Notes: generated by a model not told the origin, from the sequence alone. Counted from the stretch's first letter, positions 21,050-30,938 are shown. The stretch: 35,046 bases of DNA from Chara braunii (GCA_003427395.1 BFEA01000822.1:151984-187029); one strand, 5' to 3'. Made by a program: numbers and translations.

Positions 21050-21930
21050 GGCTGGGAGGTCCCCATAAGTTTGGGGAGACTCAGTGCTTTGTTTATTTTN
21101 GTTTGCATGGAGCGTCAGACCATTCTATAAGTTTAGGGGGTNTGATNACTCTGGAGGNTGGGATGTCCTCATAAGTTTGGGGAGACCCAGCGCTATGGTT
21201 TGCATGGAGGGTCAGACTGTTCTGTAAGTTCAGGTGGCCTGACTGCTCTGACTTGTGAAGGGTCTGATTGTGCCTGATTTTAAGGGATTCGGGACATTCA
21301 ATAAGTTTAAGTGTCTTGGGTTGCCTTGTTTTCATTGGGGTTTTATCNGTTTCTTTGGTTTCTAAATGAAGAGGTCTGAGCTGTTCTATAAGTTTAGGTG
21401 GATCAGCCTCTTCCTGCTTTTTATTCTGAAGAAGTAATCTTGGCAAAGGGCAGAACCTTCTATAAGTTCAGGGGGTCTAACTCGATGCCACACACATGAT
21501 GATTTAGAGAGAAATGAAATTGGTAGAGAGCTCGATCCTTCTGTAAGTTCAGGGGATCTGGCTCAAAGCCTCGCTTATATTGGAACCCAATGGTTATAAC
21601 TTGGCTATACTTAACTATTATTTTATTTAAGAACGAGCTAATCAGACTGTTCTATAAGTTTAGGTGGTCTGACTATAGCCTATCACAACTTGAAGAAAGT
21701 ATAAGTAAGAATAAGATTGATGGTAAGTTGGGGTAGGTTGAACTTAAGTTAGTTCAGTCATATGCAGCCTTAGAAGACAAGGGGAAGACATGTATATATA
21801 ACTTTGATATCTTAAACAATTCAGGGCGACCTGAATGGTCTAGTCATGTGTCCAAAGAAGAGAGAAGTAGTTGTGCCCTCTGTTTGTGTATACTCTTTGC
21901 AAGTTAGGCTCATTCCATAAGTTAGGGTGA
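21050..21930 (+). repeat. Family of about ten hairpins with conserved TAAGTT loop
   Basis: The core TWTAAGTTYAGG recurs with TAAG at 21066, 21128, 21172, 21225, 21302, 21389, 21463, 21544, 21655 and 21918. In nearly every copy the flanks are complementary, but with different sequences. Examples: tcagac/gtctga (21642-21647/21667-21672); gaagagg-t-ctga/tcagcctcttc (21368-21379/21403-21413, 11 bp with one bulge); gagctcgatcc/ggatctggctc (21528-21538/21554-21564, 10 of 11); an 11-bp stem with five G-U pairs (21286-21296/21312-21322). Pairing kept while sequence changes indicates a structured RNA element. Several Ns lie inside the first copies. Confidence 0.7.
21824..21841 (+). other. Small hairpin ATTCAGG-GCGA-CCTGAAT
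   Basis: A perfect 7-bp stem closed by a GCGA (GNRA-type) tetraloop, lying between the last two members of the TAAGTT hairpin family. Confidence 0.6.
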
Positions 21931-22239
21931 CCTGACCTTATGCCTTATGTAAGCAGGGTATAAGGGGTTAGGTTACTGAAAGACCATGAACTATTGTTTG
22001 TTCAGGTATACCTTGGGATGACGATAGTACTTACCTTTGTGGTTTGGTCTGCATGTGGCTGAGTGAGATGACTACCTGATCTAAGTTTCAGTTTGATAGG
22101 TAGTTGCTTTAGTCGTTCGCCACGTGCTAGAGCTATAGGGGTTAGTTTCAATTCCTGTATTTTCTAAGTTTTTTTCTACTTAGATCAATTCTCGCATTTT
22201 CAAGGATCATTTTTTTGTACTTGGCTTTGTATAAATCTA

Positions 22240-22790
22240 TGCAAGCTACTTTCCCTACGGGAAGCGCTGCCGAAATTTCTACCAATCCAAGGAGTTAGTG
22301 AACTTTTGATTTGTCGAAGTTCAACTTATCTTTTCTTGATATCTGACCTAGTAAAAATATGGGAAGTCTCATTTTATAAAGGGAGTGCTGCCCAAATTTT
22401 TGCTAATTCAAGGAGTTAGACAAAATTGGACTTTCAGAAGTCAAAGTTAGTCTCAAATTATGAAGTTAGCCTTGTATAAATTTTGGAATAACACTTTTCT
22501 AGAGTGACTGCTGCCGAAATTTCTGCAAAACTAAGGAGTTGGTTAAATCTTGTCTAAGTTGGACTCAAGTTGTCTTTTGAGTTCATATCTAACTTAGTGT
22601 AAATCAGAGAAGTCTCCCTTTCTAAAGGGAGTGCTGCCCAAATTTTTACTAATTCAGGGAGTTAGACAAAATTTGACTTTCCAGAGTTAAAGATTATTTC
22701 TGCTTTCATGTTTGCACTTATATGAATTCTGGAAAGGAACTTTTCCTACAGGAAGCGCTGCCGAAATTTTCTTAGTTTAAGGGAGATCGA
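22240..22790 (+). repeat. Five tandem ~122-bp units, hairpin plus GCTGCC core
   Basis: The core GCTGCC(G/C)AAATTT starts at 22266, 22387, 22510, 22633 and 22757, spacings of 121, 123, 123 and 124. It is followed by a-AAT/AAC...AAGGAGTTAG-like sequence. Just before each core sits a hairpin whose stem differs: ttccc-tac-gggaa; ctcattt-ta-aagggag with one mismatch; cacttt-tct-agagtg; ctccctt-tcta-aagggag; ttcc-taca-ggaa. The array lies inside the 5' LTR. Confidence 0.75.
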
Positions 22791-22799
22791 TTGTATTTT

Positions 22800-23640
22800 G
22801 ACAGGTGACAATTCTGGTAGTTCACTCTGAATAAGGGGAATTTTGCCATGAGTCTACCTTTCTTTGGACATTTGCTTAGAGGTAGCCTTAGATATAGTTA
22901 ACTAGGGTGATTTGGGTAAGATCATGATATGGAGATTGTTCTCCATGGACTTATAGGGTTAGTCTGGGCATTGACCTGTCATGTGTTACATGTCCTCTTG
23001 ATCGTTTGATTCAAGTTCAGGACTAGATTCAGCTTGATCCCTTGAGGATCATCGTCTGTTATCACTGATAACAGGTCGGTTGCCGATTCGTCGGTTTGCG
23101 ATTCAACTCCAATCCACTTTTGTCACTCAACCTAAAGGTTTTAGCCATGTGGTTTGAATTGTTTCATTGTGTTTTTACCCGGAATTTATTGAATGGGCAT
23201 TTAACAAAGATACTGTGTATTTTTATTGCGGGGAGGTTGCGCTGAGGCTGAGGTTTGCATGGTTAAAGCAAGGGGTATGAGAGCAGAGAATGGTTGAAGT
23301 TGACCCCGTGTAGTGCATTGACTTTTTGGTTGAATCTTTGATGTGATTGCAGGTATGCTTGATGATTCGGACTTGGGATTTGACTGTCTGCGCTCACATA
23401 CATATATATATATATGGCTGAGAGGAGTCTCACTGTGACTGTGAGAAGTGATCGTCCTATATTAATAACCCTCTATACATATGTGTATATATATGACTTG
23501 AGTGTTTCGTGCGGCCTATTGTGACCGCGCGTAAGGGTTAAACAGATTATGTGTTTGAGAGAAAAGAGAGATCATTTTTTATCCTTGGCTTCTTAGAGAT
23601 TTTATGGTTGGACGTTGTAGTCCGTGACAACCGTCAAAGT
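22800..23640. other. LTR stretch without recognised features
   Basis: AT-richer sequence with two TA-rich runs near 23396-23414 and 23478-23498. No ORF of protein character is seen. Confidence 0.4.
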
Positions 23641-24569
23641 CAAACCCCTTGACTTATGTCCAGGCCTGGAGTGGGGTTCATCTCCAGGGCAGTAAGAAAC
23701 GACTGTCACCACAGGTATGGACCTGTGTACCACCTACTCTGCACAGAGCGCAGAAGAGGGTGTGTGGTCTTCAACCGCGCTTGGCGGTTGTCCAACGTCG
23801 AGAGATTAACCCTCAAGGCGCATATCAGCCGACACTTGAGTGTCGAATGCGACTCTCGAGATTAACGAAGACCGCATGAGTATGGGTACTACATGGTACG
23901 TCATCATTGCGACTGCTTGCGTACGTTTGCATTGCGAGTCGATATGAGCTAGCCCTGCGTCCGCGCGGTTTTATATTAAGTCTCGCGCGCGACGCCTATC
24001 CGATTTCCGCTTCGGAGAGTTATGGGATGGCTACCGAGAGGCTAGGAGCGTTATCGCGTTGTTTGTGTTCTGTCGTCTCGTATGTGTGCGTGTGGGTGTT
24101 TTATTTTTGTGTTTTTAAAGTGGTGTGCGCGTGGTGTGTGGGATGCGTCCTAGTCGACCGACGTCGAGCCGCGCTTGGGACTTTAGCTCCCCAAGATGTC
24201 GGTTCGCGTGCGGGTCCGATAGGCATATTACCGCGAGTACCCCCTATGCTACAGCGAACGAGAAACGCCCTCGGCTGGTCCACCTCTACGATTGCAACTG
24301 ATTAGCTTTCGTATTGTGGAATGGTAGCTCGGCGGGGATACGGCCACCGAAGGGAGGTGGCAGCTCCCGCAAGGTGGAGGTAGGTCGTGCCTCGGGTAGG
24401 CCCTATCCTGTCGTAGGGGTTCGCGAGAGGTATGGCTGGCGCACTCGGCCGGAGCGGCTTATGGAAGCTCCATGTATATTGCAACGAAGGATTTAAACCA
24501 ACTCCTGCGTGACGCGGCCGAGAGGGTCCCGCGCTGCCCTGGTGCGGTGCCGGACTGATTCGCTCGACA
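23641..24569 (+). other. GC-rich, hairpin-rich 3' end of the 5' LTR
   Basis: Perfect small stems include cacaggt-atgg-acctgtg (23710-23727), aaccgc-gcttg-gcggtt (near 23778) and cgacact/agtgtcg (near 23830). The stretch runs to the terminal CGACA. Frames open here have no recognisable protein features; the section belongs to U5/leader RNA if the LTR model holds. Confidence 0.45.
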
Positions 24570-24571
24570 GG

Positions 24572-24590
24572 TGGCGCCGTTGCCGGGGAT
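24572..24590 (+). promoter_or_regulatory. Primer-binding site, tRNA-Asp type
   Basis: TGGCGCCGTTGCCGGGGAT is the reverse complement of the 3' end of plant tRNA-Asp(GTC) including its CCA tail. It begins 2 nt after the LTR end CGACA. Minus-strand cDNA synthesis of many plant Ty3/gypsy elements is primed from such a site. This assignment fixes the LTR end and the orientation of the element. Confidence 0.93.
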
Positions 24591-24617
24591 AACGGTTGCC
24601 TACCGTTGTCCCTGGTG
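24581..24617 (+). promoter_or_regulatory. Hairpin overlapping the primer-binding site
   Basis: GGGATAACGGT (24586-24596) pairs with ACCGTTGTCCC (24602-24612) through 11 pairs (one G-U) around a 5-base loop. The stem extends by five further pairs (three G-U) into the primer-binding site. Half of the tRNA-complementary sequence is thus part of a stem. Confidence 0.7.
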
Positions 24618-27014
24618 AAACGACATCCGAGTATCTGAAGTGAGAAATAAGCAAAGATGAGAAGTCTTTGGTAGACTTGTATGAGTGATTGGTTGATATT
24701 TTGACTATTGTTGGAAGTATGGGGTTTGGAGATCCTTAGAAATCGGACCTAGATGTGTGGCAGGTTGATGACTCAGACGGAATGACCGTTTCTGCTTTAT
24801 TGATTGGTTTAGATGGAATGGTTGGTTGCAGACGGCATTGGATAAGGCATGAAGTGAGGGTAGATTGTGTGACTTGGTTTTGATCAAGACGACTGGGTTT
24901 TGATTAACGCGGTACGAGTGGCTCAAGAGTGATAAGTGTTTTCATTATGTGTTCACGAACCCTGACTGGCATAATGATAACTGAAGTTGATAACCCCTCT
25001 AATCAGATGACCGACAGGCTTGGACGATGCTTCGCGTGCTTGATATGACTAAGGTTAAACATGACTGTTGTGAGGGTAGGCCTTACGAAGTGCCCCTTTT
25101 TTCCTACTATAAGGGTCATCTGAGTAGGTGGAGGGTAAGGGTGAGTGAGATAGTATTCCTCTGCCAACAGCTGAAAATATAGATCCTCTCCTAAGTGTCA
25201 GGTTAGGAGTCGTCTCGGCACTTCGAGGAGAGGTGGGTTAAGGAAAGCTGAAAGATATTATGAGTATGGACTTAGATGTTTGAGTATGGGTTCTAAGTGG
25301 TTGATCAATCTATATAACCATGGAAGATAGTAGATTTGTATGACATCTTCCCTATAAAAGTGGTATTTGACCCTAGAGGCAGTAAGAGTGACAGAAAAAT
25401 GGCAAACAATTAGGTCATCCCGTTTACTTTCGCTAGGACGATGGGATGTAGGTAATGTTAGACCTTCACTTGTACCTTTTCAGGTTTGGACCATACACTT
25501 GAACGTGTATGAAATATGAACTAAGGACTTGGGGCTATTTTTCTCATGGACTTTCTTTTGGGTTGTATGTTCAATTTATTCATATATGTCAGATTCTATT
25601 GTGAATAACCATGTTTTGTGTCTATCTATGTGAGGCTATATGCTTGATGTCGTTTTGTCTGATGGGTATTTCTTTTTTATATCCACATAGGTTATTTATT
25701 TGAAGTACTAGTTTGAACCTATCAATCTGCAGGGATTTATATGAGTGTCTCAAGTCCAAATATCGATTTATGACTGGCTGATGAGGTTATATGTTTGGGT
25801 TGCTCTTCAAAGAGGGTTAGAGATATTGCACAAAATCCATGTCTGATGCGGATTCATGGGTGAATGGAGTGACCGGTTCCTTGGGATGAGATATTGTCTT
25901 ATGAAGTGGTCGATGTGTAAGGTCTGCCCTAAGGAAGGTTGCAATCCTATGTTATTATTCCCATGAAAGATGGCTTTGAAGAAGTTAAAGGTTCTCTTGT
26001 AAGTAGTAGTGAGACCCACGCCGAAACTATGTTCCTCGTCTATAGTGGGGTGTTGTTGTTGTATCTCTTGTGATAAAATAACTACACTACTACTGAAAAG
26101 GAGGAGAGTGTTTGGTCCTTGCTAAACTTTGGTCTATGAGGGAAGCAGCTACTATGTGCCGCAGGAAAGTAGGTGGTGAGTCCCTAACTTTTTTTGTGAC
26201 AAGTGGGTTCACCGACACAGGACGGGGCTGTACCACCCCGAAGCGTGTATGGTGAGGTTGTTTACCTTGTCGACAAAGGTCTGCAAGGAACGAATGCTAG
26301 AATCGGAGGGAGCAGCAGTGAGGCTTAATCCTTGAGCGGGGCTCGGGGGTTTAAGATGTTATCCATTTTGGAAAGGGTTATACTGCCCCTCGCCACAGTA
26401 TACTTTTGTCAAAGTTGGGGAGTAAAGTGTGATATTCTTGTTATTGTTATGTCTAAAAATGCTATTGGTTGGCGATTCTATCTTTAATCATGACATATCT
26501 ATTATATGATATACCTGATGATATAAACTTATCACTGTGAGGTAGTTGTATATGTTTCTGGTAGTTGACTAGCCGGAGTATGATGCATTTGAGGTGTTGT
26601 TGTTGTCAACTATAAAGGTGATATATCGTTTTCCATGAGTTATTATTATTATAAAATATTTTTGATATCTGTGAATGAACAATTATTATGATATATTACC
26701 ACTATAAGTTTTTATAAGTTGGATGGTCATAAATACTGGAAAGGATGAACTTAGTGAAAGATTACTTGAAGCTAAGACTTTAGTAGTTGAGAACGTAGGA
26801 GTCGATGTCAGCATGGTAACGAAAGGCGTATGCTGGACGTTTGTCTATGATGGGCAGAACCCAGACAGAGCTAAGGCAACTCAGGATGCTTTACGCTAGG
26901 AAAAATCCCAATATGGCCTTGCAAGCTGAAAGGGAAGGCGGACTCGAGGTGTCCTTGCCAAAACGGGTTAAAGAGGGGGAATATATTTCTTCATGGTGGG
27001 GCGTATAAATAGAT
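24618..27014. other. Non-coding leader between primer-binding site and first ORF
   Basis: About 2.4 kb with no protein-like frame. A strong hairpin occupies 25185-25233: cctctcct plus aagtg pair with cactt-cg-aggagagg, 13 bp with a 2-base bulge. A gggg/cccc stem lies near 26222-26240. Confidence 0.5.
27004..27011 (+). promoter_or_regulatory. TATAAATA box
   Basis: A consensus TATA element four bases before the ATG of the unknown ORF. It is too close to serve that ATG; it could serve a shorter RNA for gag or be chance in AT-rich DNA. Confidence 0.25.
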
Positions 27015-27560
27015 ATGGGTATCTTCGCCTGGATCGAGTCTGGTTTCGATGACAATTAGGATTGCGCGATTGTGAGGGTGACCCTATACACTCCGCCATC
27101 ATTCTGGGTCTTGCATGGGATTGAGTTGGCATTGGGGCATGAGAGTCTGCTTACGAGACCCTTGAGGGTAGCTGAAGCAGCTGCAGCAAAATGGGCGAGA
27201 GAAAGAGTCCATGAAGGAGAAGAGCAAGTGGTGACCCATGTAGAGGTTAAGTGTGCTGAAGAGTTTGAACTTCCTTCAGCCCCTCTAAGAGTCATTCTGC
27301 CAAATTTCCTCGTGGAAAAGTGTTTTGGGGGACAAGAGAGGGTAGAAGCTGCAGCAGAGGCTGCATTGAGAGTGCGAGACTGGGAGTATGGGCGTTATAC
27401 GTGTGAACTAGTATATGGTCTGTACTGAGACCCGAAATTCTCACCTCCTAGTCAGTGGCTCAGGCACACTACCAATATAGTTGACGTATACGCCATTTCT
27501 CATGACCCAAATGAGGAAATTGAAGATTGGGATGAGTTTCGAGTAGCAGTGGTCCATTAG
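27015..27560 (+). pseudogene. Unknown small ORF upstream of gag, degraded
   Basis: From ATG 27015 a protein-like frame runs to TAG 27558-27560 (about 181 codons), broken by TAG 27057-27059 and TGA 27426-27428. It uses the same frame as gag, 240 bp upstream of it. Residues include TLYTPPSFWVLHGIELALGH, an Ala-rich helix-forming stretch (VAEAAAAKWARERV), LRVILPNFLVEKCFGG, and an acidic C-terminus. No known domain is recognised. Ogre-type elements carry an extra ORF of unknown function before gag, so position gives a parallel, but homology is not shown. Composition and continuity across the stops support a real former gene. Confidence 0.5.
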
Positions 27561-27800
27561 GAAGGGTCTTCACCGTCTCACTAAGTGCATTTGTTCTTGG
27601 TTTGGCTATGGTCGTCCTCATGCTTAACGTAGGAGTTGCCTACAGTCAGCCGTAAGGGACCCTGCCTATATAAAGTGTACATTGCGTACAAGTATTGGAA
27701 AAGTGAGTGTAGTTGTAAGCTTGTCGTGATAGACTATGTTTCGAATGTGTAGTTCTTCTCGGGTCTCGATCCTAACCAATTGTTGTTTGTCCAACAGGAG

Positions 27801-28736
27801 ATGGGATCGAAGGAATCCGTGATGGAAGGCCTGCGAGAGAGGGGTGGGGTCAAGGAACTCGCTTATTTGCCCGATATGCGGGATTGGGAGCGAGCGAACG
27901 CACCCAAAGTGGAGATTGGTCTCTTCAATGGTTGTCATATCTTTGACTTCCTCGATAAAGTCGAACAATTGGCGTCTCAACGCGAATGGAATGAGGAGCA
28001 GATGTTAAAGGAGGTCATAAAGTTTATCCATGTAGACATGAAGGAGGAAGTCAGTGAATTGATCGGAAAGGCAGAGTCGTCGTGGAGGAGGTTCCATAAT
28101 GACATGAGGAATAAGTACCGACTGGGTGAGGAGCAGTTAACCAGGGATGATCTTGAGAAGAAGGAACGATATGATTATGCGTCGGCAAGACAATTTCTGG
28201 CAGAATGTGAGCGTGCTTCATATAAGGTTTGTGTGTTGTCGGAGCATGACAAGTGTTTTTTCTTCCTCATGCATTTTTCAGGTGCAGAGCAGCGAGACCT
28301 GATTCGGGGGACGGGAGGAAAACTTATATGGGACAAGATATGGAGAAACTTTGTAAAAGGAGATTTTGATCAGGGTCTCTGCTATATTCTGCGCGAGGCG
28401 AGGGAAAGAAAGAAATGGAGGGATTGCGAGAAGAGAGATGAAGGCAAAAGGGTAGTTGAGGAAGAAGAGGAGTATGAGTCTCCCTGGTCATAAGAGGCTC
28501 GGTCGGCAGGGCCATCTTCTTTCCCTGCGCGACAAGAGTCACAAGGAAGTGTGGTGGGAAAAGAAAGTTGGATGGGGCGCAGAAAGAAGAGAATGCGAGA
28601 TCGGTGGTCGAAGGTAGTATGTGATTTTTGTGGGGAGGTCGGCCATTCACCTCGCAGATGTAAGAAAGCGAGACAAGCCCGAAGAGAAGAAAAGGAGAGG
28701 GGCGATAGGGAAAGGAGTGCGACCGGCCCGATATAG
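27801..28736 (+). pseudogene. Retrotransposon gag with CCHC zinc knuckle
   Basis: Gag forms the particle that packages element RNA. The first ATG in a sound position is 27801, preceded by a tgtttgtccaacag stretch that resembles a 3' splice site. The frame runs 230 codons to TAA 28491-28493, then continues in the same frame to TAG 28734-28736, total about 311 codons. The first part is charged and helical, like a capsid domain (ESSWRRFHNDMRNKYRLGEE, SARQFLAECERASYKVC), followed by an acidic run EEEEE. After the stop comes a basic segment and CDFCGEVGHSPRRC (codons 274-287), an exact C-x2-C-x4-H-x4-C nucleocapsid knuckle. No protease or reverse transcriptase follows. The single stop is most likely decay, although readthrough cannot be excluded. 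Confidence 0.85.
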
Positions 28737-29600
28737 TCTAAACTCAATTGAAGGTAGAGGTGTTGAGCCCAAGTGACTTGGACAGTGGGAGTTGATTGTG
28801 GGAGGGGGAAAACGGATTGGAGAGGAACCCTCGCCATAATGGTCCAGTAACATGAGTTGTAGATAGGAGTAAAAGCTCAATCATATGGGTGAGGCCAGGA
28901 GGTAATGAGTAAGTGGGGACTGGTTCGCCTATACGTCAGTAGGATCAAGGTTTTCTGTATGTAGAGACTGAGCTAGATATCTACATACCTAGGCGTAGTC
29001 ACTACTAGCTTGTCCACCTGTACATAGGTAAGTTGTAGTATTGGACGAATCTTTTGTTCCTTCTTGTGGTGTGATTCATGTGATTTTATCCAGATGTGTG
29101 ATATATTGGCGTGTACAGTTGGGATAAAATTGCGTGACTTGAGCTTTTGTGTATGTTTGGGCATACTCCGAGGTACTCGCGTGCTCGAGACGTGGGTTAC
29201 TCAGCAGAGTGGGACGTGAGGGCTGGGTACTTATGTCGTTTTGAAAGAGACATCTTGTCCTGGTGAACATATTAAGTTGAAACCTTATGAGAATTTGTTT
29301 TTGTGACAATCACTATCACTCTCACTTATGTGGTTTTGTCCTGATGAATGTTGGCTTTGTGTGAAAGATGTGCGAATATGTGACGTGTAAAGCTGCCTAC
29401 TCCTCGGTATACTCGTGCGACCTGCCCTCGGGCAGCTGATAGGGCAAAGAATAAGGGGAGGAAGTGCGCCCTGTCTGTGAAAAGTTGTGAGGATTCTTTG
29501 AAGATTTATGAGTCTCTGAGACTCGAAGGCTTCACCATGCCGGTTGTTAATTGCTTAAGTGTGACGAGGACCCATAAGATGGTCTTTCAATGATGTTTTG
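28737..29600. other. Non-coding stretch after gag
   Basis: No pol-like frame on either strand. Small stems occur, for example ctgccc-tc-gggcag near 29423-29436. Similar phrases tactccgaggtactcg (29165) and tactcctcggtatactcg (29399) recur. Confidence 0.5.
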
Positions 29601-29609
29601 TCTTATGAA

Positions 29610-29830
29610 GAGACCCCTTGGATTTTGGAGAAGGGGGATGTTTTGTGATGTTTTGTGTTGTAGCGAGACCCCACGTGATTTTGAGAGAGGGGGTGTTTTG
29701 TTCTGTGACGAGACCCCTCGTGATTTTGGGAGAGGAGGTATTTTGTTCTGTAATGAGACCCCTCGTGATTTTGAGAGAGGGGGTGTTTAGCTTCATGGTG
29801 AGAGCCCCTTGGATTTTGGAAAAGGGGATG
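29610..29830 (+). repeat. Five tandem ~45-bp units, each a hairpin
   Basis: Units begin GAGACCCC (or GAGAGCCCC) near 29610, 29665, 29710, 29755 and 29800, spacing 55, 45, 45, 45. In each unit a C-rich arm pairs with a later G-rich arm around gtgattttgaga: ccccTT with AAgggg in units 1 and 5, acccc with gggggt in units 2 and 4. Because 45 is a multiple of 3, both strands show repetitive open frames; these are not genes. Confidence 0.8.
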
Positions 29831-30938
29831 TTTTTATTGTTGGAAGACTCACCCTCAAAAGTGAGTAAAATTGATTTATGGCAGGGTAAGTTGTCTGATG
29901 AGTGATAAAGTCTGACGAAGAGGGCCACATTTGTTTGGAATGTTTGAGAAAGTCGCAATGAGTGTAGGGCGAGAGATGTCTCAGGATGGGTGGCTGCTGA
30001 CTCTGATAAAGTTAGGGGTCACGGTCTGGTGGACCTAGCGGTGATTTTGTTTGAGAGCGTGCGAAGGATGTCATGCCTATTGTGGAAGGGCTGGTAAATG
30101 CCTTCAGACCCCTGCGTGATCGCGTAGTGGGCTTGTGTTTCTGTTTTGCGACGCTCCGTCTAACCACTTGTGCTAGTTCTGGGACATATTGAGGAATGTC
30201 AAACTAAACAGTAAAGATTAGTACCTCTAGGGTGTAACCCCATTGGATGGCTGCTAGCCGGCGCAACCTAGATGCGGGACCTCGAGGTAAGAGTTTACGG
30301 GGAGCTGCCCGCCCCAGGGAAATTACTCCGTGGGATAGTGAAGATTGAGATTATTTGGGAAATCCTGATTGAATGCTTATCAGGAGAAAACCTATCGTTG
30401 CGTAACCAACGAGGGTACTGCCGTTAGATAACAATGCGGTGGGCCGTAGTCCTGGTCCGATCAGTCAGGCTATGGTGGGCCAAGATGGAGACCTAGCCTT
30501 TCTGTACTAGACTGCAGAAAGAGTTGAGTGGAAATTAAGTATACAAATATACGTATGTGTATTTGATTGCGAGAGACTTTATGAGAAGGAAGGCGAGAGT
30601 GCCTTCAAAGTTCTCGGTTAGGGCCCACGTCCCTAGTTTTGGCCAGGACTAGCGACACCCAACGAGAAGCCGAAGGTTGTCTAGGACCGGGGAGAGGACA
30701 ATTGGGAAGGTCTTTGGAACTTATGCTGTCAGTTTCCTAACGTCTGGGCGGTGAGAGGCCCAGGTTAGAAACCTGACAGCATATAGTTGTGGAGGCATGG
30801 TTTGATGGAGGTCTCTACCCTGTGTTTGTCGGCTAATCGGATTGGCTCCTTTTTCGTCAGCATTTGGAGTGTGGATGGATTTATAGCTTTCTGATTTGGC
30901 AGAGCGACGGGGACGTCGCTTAATATGGTCCGGTAAGC
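29831..30938 (+). other. Structured non-coding region before the 3' LTR
   Basis: Perfect hairpins follow one another: tcctgat/atcagga (30363-30369/30379-30385), tcgttg/caacga (30395-30400/30407-30412), tag-cctg/cagg-cta (near 30448-30474), ctttctg/cagaaag (30498-30504/30515-30521), gaaggc/gccttc (near 30590-30607), and gcgacg-ggga-cgtcgc (30904-30919). No clear polypurine tract abuts the LTR at 30939. Confidence 0.55.
30718..30788 (+). other. 71-nt long hairpin upstream of the 3' LTR
   Basis: AACT-TATGCTGTCAG-TTT-CTAAC-CTGGGC on the 5' side pairs with the complementary segments on the 3' side, about 29 pairs with four small bulges, closed by an 8-nt loop (ggtgagag). It is about 150 nt before the 3' LTR. 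Its size and shape resemble a small-RNA precursor or a retroelement packaging/export element. Confidence 0.75.

Larger units (their letters stand above)
16683..24569 (+). repeat. 5' LTR, about 7.9 kb
   Basis: The start is fixed by the point where homology with the downstream copy begins: both read TGTCGGCGCGAATACCC, while the bases before differ (actcgt here, taagc at 30939). The end is fixed by CGACA (24565-24569), the exact inverse of TGTCG, 2 nt before the primer-binding site. The second half (from about 20800) cannot be compared with the 3' copy, which leaves the window. It contains a TATA box, GA-rich and TGC-rich stretches, and two families of hairpin repeats. Long open frames on the minus strand (e.g. 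17964-18668) have biased composition and are not called as genes. Confidence 0.8.

Noticed and set aside
29610-29830. CRISPR-like array
   Set aside because: Units are contiguous without unique spacers, and the context is a eukaryotic retroelement.
29587-29958. Minus-strand frame with 15-residue internal repeats
   Set aside because: A consequence of the 45-bp hairpin repeat (45 is a multiple of three); the other strand is equally open.
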